Assembly: GCF_046600735.1 (NCBI RefSeq)
Contig: NZ_JBJMAW010000013.1
Span: forward strand, 8,758 to 72,757
Source: Novilysobacter_A longmucuonensis
GTDB lineage: Bacteria > Pseudomonadota > Gammaproteobacteria > Xanthomonadales > Xanthomonadaceae
Direction of reading: 5' to 3'
DNA: 64,000 nt
In this document: positions 17,801-25,872 of the stretch, in pieces
How the letters are laid out: every line of letters begins with the position of its first letter
Numbering within the stretch: the first letter of the stretch is position 1
Position numbers and translations under genes: made by a program
Notes under the pieces: model-generated
Databases searched by the model: none
Told to the model about the DNA's origin: nothing
What the model saw: only the letters and a program-made list of their open reading frames with translations

Positions 17801-18413
17801 GATGAAGTGCCGCCCATAGAAACGCTGCTGCAAACGCGCAGATCCCCAGGTTGAAGCCGTTGCTGAGCGCGAACGGAGTAAAGAAGTCGCCACTCATGAT
17901 GTCCTCTCGCCGACTAAACACATACCAAAGCGCGAGAATTCCAAGTGTTATAAAAAGCGACTTGACTGCCGACCACACACCAGGCGACTGAATTCTCTTG
18001 AAGCGAGACAGCGGGAGTCTATTTGCGTCAGCTCCATAGAGCATCTGCTGCAGAATGCTTCGCTCAATCTCTTGACGGCTCACCCCCGCCCCCTCCGAAT
18101 CCGCCTCGGGGATGAAAGCAGCGAGAGAGATATGAAGCGCAGGTCGCTGATATTTCTTCAAGAAGGTTTGGATGATACTGCTCTTTCCCGAGCCATAGGG
18201 GCCAGTCAGGGCTATGTTGAAAACCTTCGTATTGCTCGTCGCAAACAGAATTGCTTCGGAGTACACGCCGGCCTTGTCTGCCTTGTCAGTGGGCGCGAGG
18301 TCTACAAAATTCGCCTGAATGTCGGCGGAGCGATCTTTGCTTTCCAGCCATGACCACATGCGAATGAGATTGTGGGAAAGTTGTCGCGCAATGGGAACGA
18401 TGGCTTTTTTCAT
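14802..18413 (-). CDS. KAP/YobI-like P-loop NTPase with two transmembrane segments
   Basis: A 1203-residue protein. Walker A is GPYGSGKSSI (71-80) and Walker B is LVIIEDLDRF (254-263). Two hydrophobic segments (about 152-167 and 188-212) sit between them, the interrupted arrangement of KAP NTPases, which have membrane helices inserted in the P-loop domain. A coiled coil (about 430-480) and a long leucine-rich helical C-terminus follow. The overall form matches the YobI-like family. KAP proteins are thought to organise membrane-linked signalling assemblies, and several act in phage defence. Base composition is visibly lower in GC than in the neighbours, which suggests separate acquisition. The repeated motif lies about 240 bp upstream, and no other gene shares its unit. 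Confidence 0.8.
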   Translation of the reverse strand: MKKAIVPIARQLSHNLIRMWSWLESKDRSADIQANFVDLAPTDKADKAGVYSEAILFATSNTKVFNIALTGPYGSGKSSIIQTFLKKYQRPALHISLAAFIPEADSEGAGVSRQEIERSILQQMLYGADANRLPLSRFKRIQSPGVWSAVKSLFITLGILALWYVFSRREDIMSGDFFTPFALSNGFNLGICAFAAAFLWAALHHLYVASFGLSLKSISLKDVEIRPAHEDQTSVLNRHLDEIIYFFQSTDYDLVIIEDLDRFNDAEIFVTLRELNSLVNENAGVKRPVRFIYALRDDMFVNTDRTKFFEFIIPVIPIINSSNSIDMVLRQGRRLEIDGRLDRQFLREVSRYLNDLRLIQNIFNEYAIYVAHLEADGESLLDASKLLAILIYKNVYPRDFEQLHRGAGNLAEILNRQDKLIREGEAEYRTEIADLERRLEVAERQTPTDLKELRQIYAMALVEMLPAGFIGVGINPQSLIAAQELVGHDVFEKLIGGQRLYCRYGQGQFQQFDISKLQSEVDPQKSYLERKEEIESKTDEAKNKILHRIQDLRSKISKLRTAKLNELLRLNADRVEDVFKAFGEKGELARFLILEGHLDDTYYQYTSLFHSGRLSPNDNRFLIQIRAFVTPEPSFSIDNPKEVIAAMRDEDFRQSYALNVKIVDSLLSDPGLYPDQSRKFFELLSSEFERSEEFLEAYYTSGRDVAGLLTGLFKSWKDLVPAAIASANSTSHVSQLVANLPLSSLKSLARDFSALSEFVDANLPGILVNFPELAPERLGCLDFEVEDLAAIKEHTEIVRFMFEESCFKLTISNLEFAYQSILGESDLEPLRERNFTIIRSTNSAPLMGRVERSFDHYLRDILLGLQRNSKEDEPAILAVVCHETLNPDDLRKFLERQTNILSNLEDVPEKWHAMLFESNVIEPTWANCLDFMRADGFNAGSLVAYLDRDFIRSVILQDPMPGDLDSRPLRRFIVEAGALSDASYREYVRALPLPFKNPPQELGATKLRILIDEGKVKFTKESLDQLADDTSLQMLFVAANIDTYLAAPANFALDDDFREELLRSEIDQAAKLEIVKLMDLGALVSLPERSALIGPILDSPNVEISNLNGSIAQSLITNSAPIATQISLFNKYHSLMSDDEVRLVLDRLPEPYSEIKTGYRTPRLKNSPENLDLVAWLDARDLISSWSEDRFFSNDIKVNLYRG

Positions 18414-18650
18414 GCGATCCTGAGCAAGGTAAATTTCGTGATACAGGAACCAGGATGGCCGCGTGACGCACCTACAATTTGCGGCGCGTCATTCCAGCTC
18501 ATTTAATTTTAATCTGGGCACAGTGAATTCGATCAGAGCGGTTGTACGGGTGGGCCAACGTAATGTAAAGCTAATGGGTTTGCACTTCCACCAACGGAGG
18601 GCAAAACTGCAGTCGGCCACATTGGAATGACCGTAATCGGTCGAAGGCTG

Positions 18651-18683
18651 CCCGTCCCTACCCCCGATAAACATCCCTAATCC
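18651..18683 (-). repeat. Island intergenic motif, copy 2
   Basis: On the minus strand this copy reads GGATTAGGGATGTTTATC, then GGGGGTAGGGACGGG. It lies 238 bp upstream of the KAP start and 42 bp past the stop of the GHKL gene. It is the copy closest to the consensus. A segment with GACCGATTACGG and GCCGACTGCAG follows on the same strand and resembles sequence common between genes in related genomes (recollection, not checked). Confidence 0.7.
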
Positions 18684-18724
18684 TTGCATGACCATCCGCC
18701 CCTAACCGGAGCGGATTCCGGAGA

Positions 18725-20473
18725 CTAATCGCCTTTGCGAAGAAGCCACGCAATCTGGCGGCGAGCGGAAGAGATCACGTCATTGAAGAGCATGACGGTG
18801 GTATTCGGCTCGACATACTGACTGGATCGAAGATCCCCTCCCTTCCTTCCTCCTAGCAGCAGCACGCGAATAGTCTTTCCCGATGAGGCTGACAAGTCGT
18901 TCCGATAGCCTGTCAGCTGCTGATAGTCGGCATAGGTAAGTCCGTGATCCGGACGCTTGAATTCGATGAGCAAATATTCCTCATTCAGATTCTCGCTTAA
19001 GAGCAGATCCGGCCTCTTTGAAGCATGGTTGCCTTTGTACTGCTTCCCAAGGTACTCCTCAACCTGCTTTTTCAGAGTCTGATTTGAGCTAAATAAGGAG
19101 TATTCCGGGCCAAAGATCCACAATGCATTCTCGATGGCAACGTGCATCTGGACTTCGCGCGTTTTCGGATCGTCACTGAGTCGTTCAAGCTGATCCAGAT
19201 ACAGCGATCTCGCCTCAGCTTGCTGGACCAGGTGCGCCATGTCCGCTAGGCCGAAGTCGCCCAGTGCATCGGCGAGGGTGCCAATCTCGCCACGTGAGGC
19301 TTCTGCTATGTGCTCCATCAAGGCCCGGTAATCAGACCGCTCCAAGGCCTCCAACAGGACGAATACCATCGGCTCGACCTTTGACTCAGGTTCTCCATAG
19401 AATCGATCAAGCACGCGCTTGATGGCTCTTTCCGCAAATTCGCGCTTGTATTCTGGCAACTTGGCGAGGCGCTCTTTGACAGCCTTCTGCAAACGGGCCT
19501 GCGCTAACTGCATCTCTTGCCCGTAATGAATCTGAAAAGCCTCTCGTAGACGGGGTTGGAGGTATGCCTCTACTTCCTTCATCAACTCACTGTTCTCCAG
19601 CACCTCACCCCATCCGGCGGTGACATGTGGGGCAAGGCCGTCAGCGTCGATTTCACCGAATAGCTTATTAAGAAGCTTCCTGGGGAAGTCATCGGTACGG
19701 TCAAGCCCGAAGAAGCTTGGCTTACCCACTGCCTTGCCGTCGACGCGGAGGGTGATGCCCGGCTGTCGTAGACTTGCCTTTCCATCACTGATTGAGAAGC
19801 GTAGACGGACGTCTCCCGTTGCCTCCAATGCCTCTGCCTCTTCGTGGTAAGTACCGCGGACATCGTCAATCCCAAGCTCTTTGCCATTGACGAAGATGCT
19901 GAAGTCATCCTCACGACCGTATTCCTGCAAGAGGACTTGGCGCAGCTTGTCAGGGTCGGGATAGGCAAGCCCCTGATGTAGATCAGTTAGTATGATGTTT
20001 GTCTCATGCTCGCTTTCTGGGCAATCTGAGACTTCGTGATTGAGGGGGAGATGCTCAATATCTTCAGCTTTCGCAAGCTCCTCCAAGGTCAGGTGAATGC
20101 GAGACCACCGGCCGCGGGCCTTGGTTTCGAGTCTCATGACGGACGCGGCCATTAGACCGGCAAACTTGCCGATGCCCTTGCGACCCTTAATGAGGCGCTT
20201 TTTTCCAGCTGTTCGCTCGCCCTTGCCGGCTCGACGATCGCGAGCGATGAACAGATAATGGCGCCTCAACTCTTCTTCCGTCATGCCGCTGCCATCATCA
20301 CTAACGGTGATTGGCTCCTGGGTCATGGGGGCTGGCAGGCTGATCCTGACTGTGCTCGCGTCAGCATCCCATGCGTTATCCACGAGTTCCTTTATAGCCT
20401 TCTCAGTTGACGCGTATTCTTGGCTCAGCAACGTCGCAAGGCGAGCGTCGACTTGAAAGTGCATCTGATTCAT
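18725..20473 (-). CDS. GHKL (Hsp90/MORC-like) ATPase with C-terminal PD-(D/E)xK domain
   Basis: A 582-residue protein. The N-terminal Bergerat ATP site is clear: ELVDNAWDAD (29-38), DDGSGM (59-64) and GRKGIGKFAG (97-106). The C-terminus carries a second signature: KRPDLLLSE (Asp 489) followed by YLLIEFKRPDH (Glu 504, Lys 506), a PD-(D/E)xK nuclease core. The middle (280-450) is helical. ATP-driven dimer clamping with nuclease activity is the likely mode (inference). It lies 49 bp downstream of the MmeI-like gene on the same strand with no repeated motif between them, so the two probably form one operon and one defence system. Confidence 0.8.
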   Translation of the reverse strand: MNQMHFQVDARLATLLSQEYASTEKAIKELVDNAWDADASTVRISLPAPMTQEPITVSDDGSGMTEEELRRHYLFIARDRRAGKGERTAGKKRLIKGRKGIGKFAGLMAASVMRLETKARGRWSRIHLTLEELAKAEDIEHLPLNHEVSDCPESEHETNIILTDLHQGLAYPDPDKLRQVLLQEYGREDDFSIFVNGKELGIDDVRGTYHEEAEALEATGDVRLRFSISDGKASLRQPGITLRVDGKAVGKPSFFGLDRTDDFPRKLLNKLFGEIDADGLAPHVTAGWGEVLENSELMKEVEAYLQPRLREAFQIHYGQEMQLAQARLQKAVKERLAKLPEYKREFAERAIKRVLDRFYGEPESKVEPMVFVLLEALERSDYRALMEHIAEASRGEIGTLADALGDFGLADMAHLVQQAEARSLYLDQLERLSDDPKTREVQMHVAIENALWIFGPEYSLFSSNQTLKKQVEEYLGKQYKGNHASKRPDLLLSENLNEEYLLIEFKRPDHGLTYADYQQLTGYRNDLSASSGKTIRVLLLGGRKGGDLRSSQYVEPNTTVMLFNDVISSARRQIAWLLRKGD

Positions 20474-20522
20474 GCGCCCCCCTGTCCTTCATCCCGGGTG
20501 CCGCGGTTGACGGTGGCTCCCA

Positions 20523-23384
20523 TCATGCTGACCTTGCCAAGTTAAACGCCAGCAGGCGTTCGAGCACTTCCTCTTCGCTCAGCGGCCAGCTCCACCCGTA
20601 GGCATGAGCTACGGCCTCATCGAGCTCGTCGTGGAGAGACACAAGCCAGTCAGGCCGCTCGTTGTACAGAGCGGTGATGGTACGAGCTGCCAGTTGCTTC
20701 TCGAACCCAGACTTGGCCACAGGCCTGCTGGGATAGCCCGGCGTTGGCTCGTCCACCCAATCGACCCATTGCTGAGGGTTCAGCCAAGCATCCCGACGGT
20801 TTAGAAGGGTCTTAGCCAGCTCGGCGATTTTCTTTGTCCGGGGATCCCCCAACACCGTCTTGAGCGGCAGGTTGGGCGTGAGGCCATCGGGGAAGGGGAA
20901 CGCTTCGAAGGTCGTTGTCGATGTGTACCGAGGATCGTTGCCCACCCCCATTCGGGTTCCAGCTCGCAACGCCCACGCCTCATGGATCTTCGACTGGAGA
21001 ATCCCTAACATGAAGTCATCGTCGCGAGCGATCGCATAGACAGATCCACTGGGCAGCATCTCCGGGGACATCCAAGCAAACACTCGATGCTTGGAGACTT
21101 CTGGGGTGGCGATCCATCGGGTCAGTGGAGCCAGAGTCTTCCGCATCTGGGGACGGGGCCGCTGATGCCTCCACCACGCGCCTTGGGCGGCTACCTCTCT
21201 GCGCTTGCCAGCTGACGCCACTGCTGTTTTGAGATGCTTGAACGGTGCCTCGAACAGCATCGCCACCTTCTGCTCCATTTCAACGCCGAAATCGATCAAC
21301 CAGGCATCAGTTGGCCTGCGAACCAGGTCCATGCCGTTGAGCCAACGACGCAGGATTGCGCTATTGGGTTTGCCGTGCGGGTTAGGCAGCGTCAACCACT
21401 CCCGCGCTGTCTCGGCAGGGACTTCGAACGGACCACCGAGTTTCACACCCTGGAAGCAAAGCCCCTTGTTCTGAGCCAAGGACTTGGCTTGGGTTAGATC
21501 CAGCTCCACCCCACCGAAAGCCTGTGCGTGGAGGTCCGGATAGATGGTCTGTACTTCCTGGCCATCGAGCCGCGCGGGCGCGCTGGACTGACCGAAGGCG
21601 ACCAGGGAGACCCGCACCGCTGTGCCCTTGTCCCACCACTCCTCATCGCTCCAGGCGTCGTAGATCCGCGACTGTTCAACGATGCGGGCTAGCGAGAGGC
21701 GATTGGCTCCGCCTCGAATGCTGTTGGTGGCGACCAAGCCAGCACGGTGGGTTGTGCCGGTCTCGATGGCATCCGTCGCACGCTCGAACCAGTAGCAGAC
21801 GAAATCCGCCCCTTCGGAGACACGGCCGTCGTATGCTTCGCGCAAGGCTTGGACGTACTCCTCCCCTAGTTCGCGCAGGAGCTTTTTGTTCCCGATGAAG
21901 GGCGGATTGCCCACGATGACATCGGCTTGCGGCCAGGCGGCAGGAGCTTTTCCGGTGATCAAGGCGTCTCGGCACTGGATCTGATCCAGCGGATGGAGGA
22001 TGGGGTTTTTCCTCGCGCCGTAGCCGTTCTGAACCATCCATTGGAGCTCACCGATCCATACGGTGATGCGGGCAAGCTCGGCGGCGTACTCATTGAGTTC
22101 AATGCCCGTGACCTGAGCAGGCCCTACTCCGAGGATCTGGCGCTCCAGCCCCATCTCCGAGGCTTCAATCATGACGCGGTGCTCGAGGTCTTTCAGAGCC
22201 CTCAGCGACATGAACAAGAAATTGCCGGAGCCACAAGCCGGGTCAAGAACCTTGAAAGCACGCAGACGATCTAGGAAGTCAGAGAAGCGCTGCTTGGCCT
22301 GGTTGTGAGCCTGAGTGCGCGCACCCTTCTCCGCTTTGCTCAAACCCTGCCGGGACCCGTGCAGATTGGCCCTGCTCATCAGGTCGGCCAGCACTGCCTT
22401 TTCCTCTTCCCAAGCCATCAGCCAGGGCTGGCTGACCACAGGTCGGACGATCTTCATGATCGTCTCGGGGTCGGTGTAATGAGCGCCCAACTGGGAACGC
22501 TTTTCCGGGTCAAGGCCTCGCTCGAAAAGCGTGCCGAAGATCGAGGGGTCGATTTGGTCCCAAGACAGATGGCAGGCAGCCAGAAGCGTGCGCAGCTCCT
22601 CGCGGTCCAGTGGCAAGGTGGTGTCGTCGTTGAACAAGCCACCGTTGAACCACTCAACCTTGACGAAGCCGGCCTGTCCTCCCGTACGCATGGCTTCAAA
22701 CAGTTGGGCTGCGTTTGACTGGAACGCGGCAGGATCGTCTTGTGACGCGGTTACCATCCGTGTAAACAGCTGGTCGGGCAGCAGGCCGATGTCCTCGGCG
22801 AACATGCAAAATACTAGACGGTTGAGGAAGTGGGCGACTTCCTGGGCAGCATGGTTTCGGCCTCTCAATGTCCAAGCCAGGGCCGCGAACTTCTGTGCGG
22901 CCTCCTTGGTGATGTCGGAGCGCTTGGTCCCGGGACGCAGCTCTTCGGGGTTGTGGAACATCGCCCGGACCTTGCGCAGGACCTCGGACTGGACCAAGTC
23001 CTCCACCGTGAAGCGATGAACTTCCTTCACCGTGTTGGTAAAGTTGGTATGGATCTCGATGGTTTGAAGGTCGGAGACAACCAGCAGAGGCGGGTTCTGC
23101 AGATCGTCGGAGTACATCTTGAGCTGGGCATAGGCGTCTTGAAGACTGCGCCCGGTCCCCTTGGCCTCCCAGCCGAAGAAGCCTTTTTTCCAGGCGTCGG
23201 CGAAGCCTTTGCCGCCTACCGTCTTCTCCGCCCCGTATTCAAAGGCGAACCAAGACCGGGTGGGATCTGCCTCCCTGGGCGTCTTATGCCCGACAAGCAG
23301 GCACATATCATTGAAGAAGGACTGCGCCTCGGCGCGCTCCTTCCCGCCTCCTTGCCACTTGGCGATGAACTCATTCGGTGTCAT
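20523..23384 (-). CDS. MmeI-like type IIG restriction endonuclease/DNA methyltransferase
   Basis: A 953-residue single-chain enzyme. The N-terminal nuclease region has D63 in GFADAW and E73-x-K75 in FFGWEAKGTG. A helical connector follows, then an adenine-specific methyltransferase with SAM motif I DPACGSGNF (381-389) and catalytic NPPF (493-496). The C-terminal ~350 residues are the target-recognition and helical part (EAFPFPDGL region). This is the MmeI/DrdV layout: it methylates one strand of its site and cleaves DNA about 20 bp away. ATG 23384 was chosen because CAGGGGG lies before it and the family starts with MTPxEF; an in-frame ATG lies at 23411. GHKL-nuclease partners are not part of standard MmeI systems. 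Confidence 0.88.
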   Translation of the reverse strand: MTPNEFIAKWQGGGKERAEAQSFFNDMCLLVGHKTPREADPTRSWFAFEYGAEKTVGGKGFADAWKKGFFGWEAKGTGRSLQDAYAQLKMYSDDLQNPPLLVVSDLQTIEIHTNFTNTVKEVHRFTVEDLVQSEVLRKVRAMFHNPEELRPGTKRSDITKEAAQKFAALAWTLRGRNHAAQEVAHFLNRLVFCMFAEDIGLLPDQLFTRMVTASQDDPAAFQSNAAQLFEAMRTGGQAGFVKVEWFNGGLFNDDTTLPLDREELRTLLAACHLSWDQIDPSIFGTLFERGLDPEKRSQLGAHYTDPETIMKIVRPVVSQPWLMAWEEEKAVLADLMSRANLHGSRQGLSKAEKGARTQAHNQAKQRFSDFLDRLRAFKVLDPACGSGNFLFMSLRALKDLEHRVMIEASEMGLERQILGVGPAQVTGIELNEYAAELARITVWIGELQWMVQNGYGARKNPILHPLDQIQCRDALITGKAPAAWPQADVIVGNPPFIGNKKLLRELGEEYVQALREAYDGRVSEGADFVCYWFERATDAIETGTTHRAGLVATNSIRGGANRLSLARIVEQSRIYDAWSDEEWWDKGTAVRVSLVAFGQSSAPARLDGQEVQTIYPDLHAQAFGGVELDLTQAKSLAQNKGLCFQGVKLGGPFEVPAETAREWLTLPNPHGKPNSAILRRWLNGMDLVRRPTDAWLIDFGVEMEQKVAMLFEAPFKHLKTAVASAGKRREVAAQGAWWRHQRPRPQMRKTLAPLTRWIATPEVSKHRVFAWMSPEMLPSGSVYAIARDDDFMLGILQSKIHEAWALRAGTRMGVGNDPRYTSTTTFEAFPFPDGLTPNLPLKTVLGDPRTKKIAELAKTLLNRRDAWLNPQQWVDWVDEPTPGYPSRPVAKSGFEKQLAARTITALYNERPDWLVSLHDELDEAVAHAYGWSWPLSEEEVLERLLAFNLARSA

Positions 23385-23620
23385 GTTCAACCCCCTGGAC
23401 ATGGCAATCATACGACGGGCCAGAACACGCCCTTAGGTCACCAGCGCCGAGACTCGTCGGAGGCGCAGATTGGCGCACCCAACTGTGGCTCCTCCATGGA
23501 AAGAAGGCGGTCTGCCCTGCTCGGCGGCATACCGGTGGCTGGTAGAAGCCTTCGGGCTGCGCAATGAGCAGGCGCACGTTCGCCAAGTGCGGTCCGAAGA
23601 CTACCGGTTAGGCAGCGTAC

Positions 23621-23653
23621 GCCCCCCCTGCCCCCGATAAACCTCCCTAATCC
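23621..23653 (-). repeat. Island intergenic motif, copy 3
   Basis: On the minus strand this copy reads GGATTAGGGAGGTTTATC, then GGGGGCAGGGGGGGC. It lies 237 bp upstream of the MmeI-like start and 111 bp past the stop of the trypsin-like gene. CCGCTTCCGGCC occurs 5' of it, as near copy 1. Nothing else is recognisable in the 23412-23763 gap. Confidence 0.7.
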
Positions 23654-23763
23654 GGACGTGAGCATCGCCTCTTGGCCGGAAGCGGAGGCGCATCGCAGAA
23701 CGCTCGTTGCGGCGCACCTCGGTGGCACTGCGGTTGGAGGCGTGCGAGGCAATCCCTCCGCTT

Positions 23764-24792
23764 CTAGCCCGGAATCAATTGAACGCGCTTTGTTTCATTG
23801 CCGGCCGCATCGTGCAAGATGAGCTGGCCACGTCTCGTGCGCTGCAAAAAGGCCGCGTAGTGCTCGTTCGCCTCGGGCGCGTGGGCAGGCATCTGTCCCT
23901 GAATCGCTTGGTCAACCGTCTGCGCCAGGGTTCGCGTCGTCCAACATTTGCCCAGCGCAATCTCGCCCATTTTGGTGCTGCCGATGGTTCCCGAGTACAC
24001 CCCTAAAAGCTTGAACTGCTTGATGCGAGCATCCTCGACATTGTCGTGATCGTAGTGCTCTAGGGCCGAAGTGTCGCCGCGCCTCACCGCTTCGATGAAC
24101 GCGTTGCCCTGCGCGTTCCTCGCACGCATCATTTGATGATCCTCGGAGATCAGCACGGGTGCACCGGACATCCCTGCGCGACTGAGGGAGTCGATCAGGA
24201 CCACCCGATCATGCAGAGGTACGGCAGGCTCGGTCGCGATGCTGCCGCGCTTCCATACGGGCAAGTAGTACGGCGACTGTGCACCGAACTCGGCCTCGAG
24301 GTCTGCCTTGCTGAAGGGATAGCCCAGAATGAAGACGTCCTTCGCCACGGCTTCCACGATCTTGGCATCGTCCTCCACCGAATGGATATCCACGAAGTAG
24401 AAGTACTCCTCTAAGGCCTCCGGAAGCTCAATCAGTGCGATGTCCACAGCATGACGATCCGGGTGCTCGTACCAGCGCGGCTTCATGTCGGCATCGTAAA
24501 GCGGGACGGAAAGCTCGGAGACGCTATTCGTCCGACTAAGCAGCGTCACCTTCAAATAGTGCGGGGATGGGTTGATTGCCTTGCTGGGATCGACGGGATT
24601 CAAACCACTAACCACATGCCAGTTGGTGATCAGCAAAATCGCGCCCTTGACGCGAACGAAGAATCCCGTGGCGTGACTACGCAACAGATGCGCACCATCT
24701 AGTCGCACACAGAAGCTCTGCAAGTAGCTGGTGGCCCGCGAAAGTGAATGGATCATCGTTGACGTATTTTTAGAAAGGCTCATTTTATACAT
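23764..24792 (-). CDS. Trypsin-like serine protease
   Basis: A 342-residue protein with a complete chymotrypsin-fold triad: His59 in LLITNWHVVSG, Asp117 in HAVDIALIEL and Ser209 in RAGMSGAPVL. GYPF at about 157 fits the fold. No convincing signal peptide or PDZ domain is present, so it probably acts in the cytoplasm, unlike DegP-type proteases. Similar lone trypsin-like genes occur in defence islands as regulators or effectors (family knowledge). It lies alone between two copies of the repeated motif, with one ~156 bp upstream. Alternative starts at 24783 or further in would shorten it slightly. Confidence 0.82.
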   Translation of the reverse strand: MYKMSLSKNTSTMIHSLSRATSYLQSFCVRLDGAHLLRSHATGFFVRVKGAILLITNWHVVSGLNPVDPSKAINPSPHYLKVTLLSRTNSVSELSVPLYDADMKPRWYEHPDRHAVDIALIELPEALEEYFYFVDIHSVEDDAKIVEAVAKDVFILGYPFSKADLEAEFGAQSPYYLPVWKRGSIATEPAVPLHDRVVLIDSLSRAGMSGAPVLISEDHQMMRARNAQGNAFIEAVRRGDTSALEHYDHDNVEDARIKQFKLLGVYSGTIGSTKMGEIALGKCWTTRTLAQTVDQAIQGQMPAHAPEANEHYAAFLQRTRRGQLILHDAAGNETKRVQLIPG

Positions 24793-24948
24793 GCGTGCGA
24801 CCGGTTTCGCGCGCAGTCGCGTTTGTGTCCGAAGTAAGCTCCACCACTACGACCAATGGCGGACGGCACTCCAAGGTCCCGGATTAAGCCGCAGCTTGAC
24901 TGCGGGGCCGCGGCTTCATAGATCAGTGTCGCCTCGGGACAAGGCTGG

Positions 24949-24983
24949 CCCGGCCCTACCCTCGATAACCCTCCCTTATCCGG
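24949..24983 (-). repeat. Island intergenic motif, copy 4 (most diverged)
   Basis: On the minus strand this copy reads CCGGATAAGGGAGGGTTATC, then GAGGGTAGGGCCGGG. It lies 157 bp upstream of the trypsin-like start and also 133 bp upstream of the divergent HU gene. It is the rightmost copy and coincides with the right border of the large-gene block. Confidence 0.6.
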
Positions 24984-25115
24984 CTGCCGGCGCCCGCCAG
25001 GGTGCACCACGGCTAAGCGCGCCGGTCGCAACCGAACCCGTTACCCTTTCCTACGAGCCGTTTTGGGGCATCGGCTCGTCCACATCCCGCCCCGAACACT
25101 GGAGAAGCAGCACCC

Positions 25116-25457
25116 ATGGCGAAGGCACCCACCAACCGCATCAAGCCGATCACCGAGCCGTTGAACAAGACGCAGCTCATCGCGTTCATTGCAGTGCGCA
25201 CTGAGCTCAGCAACCGTGAAGTCCGCGATGTTCTGTCCGCACTGGACGATGCCGCGAAGGCATCGCTGCACAAGAAGGGCGCCGGCCAGTTCACCATCCC
25301 TGGGCTGCTGAAGATCACGTCCGTGAAGGTGCCGGCCAAGCCGCGCCGCAAGGGGATCAATCCCTTTACCAAGGAAGAGCAGGTCTTCGCCGCGAAGCCC
25401 GCTAGCACCAAAATCAAGGTTCGTCCGTTGAAGGCCCTCAAGGATGCCGCAAACTGA
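25116..25457 (+). CDS. HU-family DNA-binding protein
   Basis: A 113-residue protein. From residue ~17 it follows the HU/IHF fold: LNKTQLIAFIA, then LSNREVRDVLSALDD, then the beta-arm region (GAGQFTIPGLLKITSVKV) and a basic C-terminus. The arm sequence is atypical (PAKPRRKGINPFTKEEQVF), as in longer HU variants carried by proteobacterial genomes and plasmids. It should bend and compact DNA. It is divergent from the trypsin-like gene, with GGAGAAGCAGC before the ATG, and a stem-loop follows 14 bp after the stop. Its presence at the island edge fits a silencing or recombination-accessory role (inference). Confidence 0.88.
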   Translation: MAKAPTNRIKPITEPLNKTQLIAFIAVRTELSNREVRDVLSALDDAAKASLHKKGAGQFTIPGLLKITSVKVPAKPRRKGINPFTKEEQVFAAKPASTKIKVRPLKALKDAAN

Positions 25458-25470
25458 GTCCGTCGGTTCC

Positions 25471-25500
25471 CCTCTCCAGTGGCCGCGGTCGCTGGAGAGG
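25471..25500 (+). terminator. Stem-loop after the HU gene
   Basis: CCTCTCCAG (25471-25479) pairs perfectly with CTGGAGAGG (25492-25500) around a GC-rich 12-nt middle. It starts 14 nt after the HU stop. No clear T-run follows, so termination may be weak or Rho-assisted. Confidence 0.45.
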
Positions 25501-25667
25501 TGCCATTAGGTAGACATGAAGCCTGATCGGCCGCCATGAACGGTCAGCATCACTGAGAGCCCCAACTTGAACCTCATGAGTTCCTCGCCGCCCAGCTGCC
25601 GACACTGCGCGCCGATCAGATCAACGTCCACTTCGCGAAGACCGACTCGCACGGGACGGATCCGGTG

Positions 25668-25872
25668 AGCAAATTGAAGCGCGGAAATTTCTACGACTGG
25701 CAACCCCGCTTCGCTACACCGCCGAGCACCTGGTGGCCCAATAAGACGGTGGCCGGGACGTGGCCGGCAACATCGCTGCTGCGTGTTGGATATGCAACTC
25801 GCGTCGGCACAAACGCAAATCGCCCCTGCCCTGGATGCTTATCGGACCGTCGTGCAGAGTCGCGTGGTTGCG
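25668..25872 (+). pseudogene. Decayed HNH endonuclease gene
   Basis: From 25712 one frame reads RYTAEHLVAQ, stop (TAA 25742-25744), DGGRDVAGNIAAACWICNSR, then RHKRKSPLP. The EHL...GG...GNIAAAC..CNSRRH spacing is that of an HNH nuclease (His, Asn, His with paired Cys). Two further frames hold flanking pieces: GNFYDWQ before it and LDAYRTVVQSRV after it. At least one stop and two frameshifts therefore separate the parts. The gene is non-functional and marks decay at the right end of the island. Confidence 0.6.
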
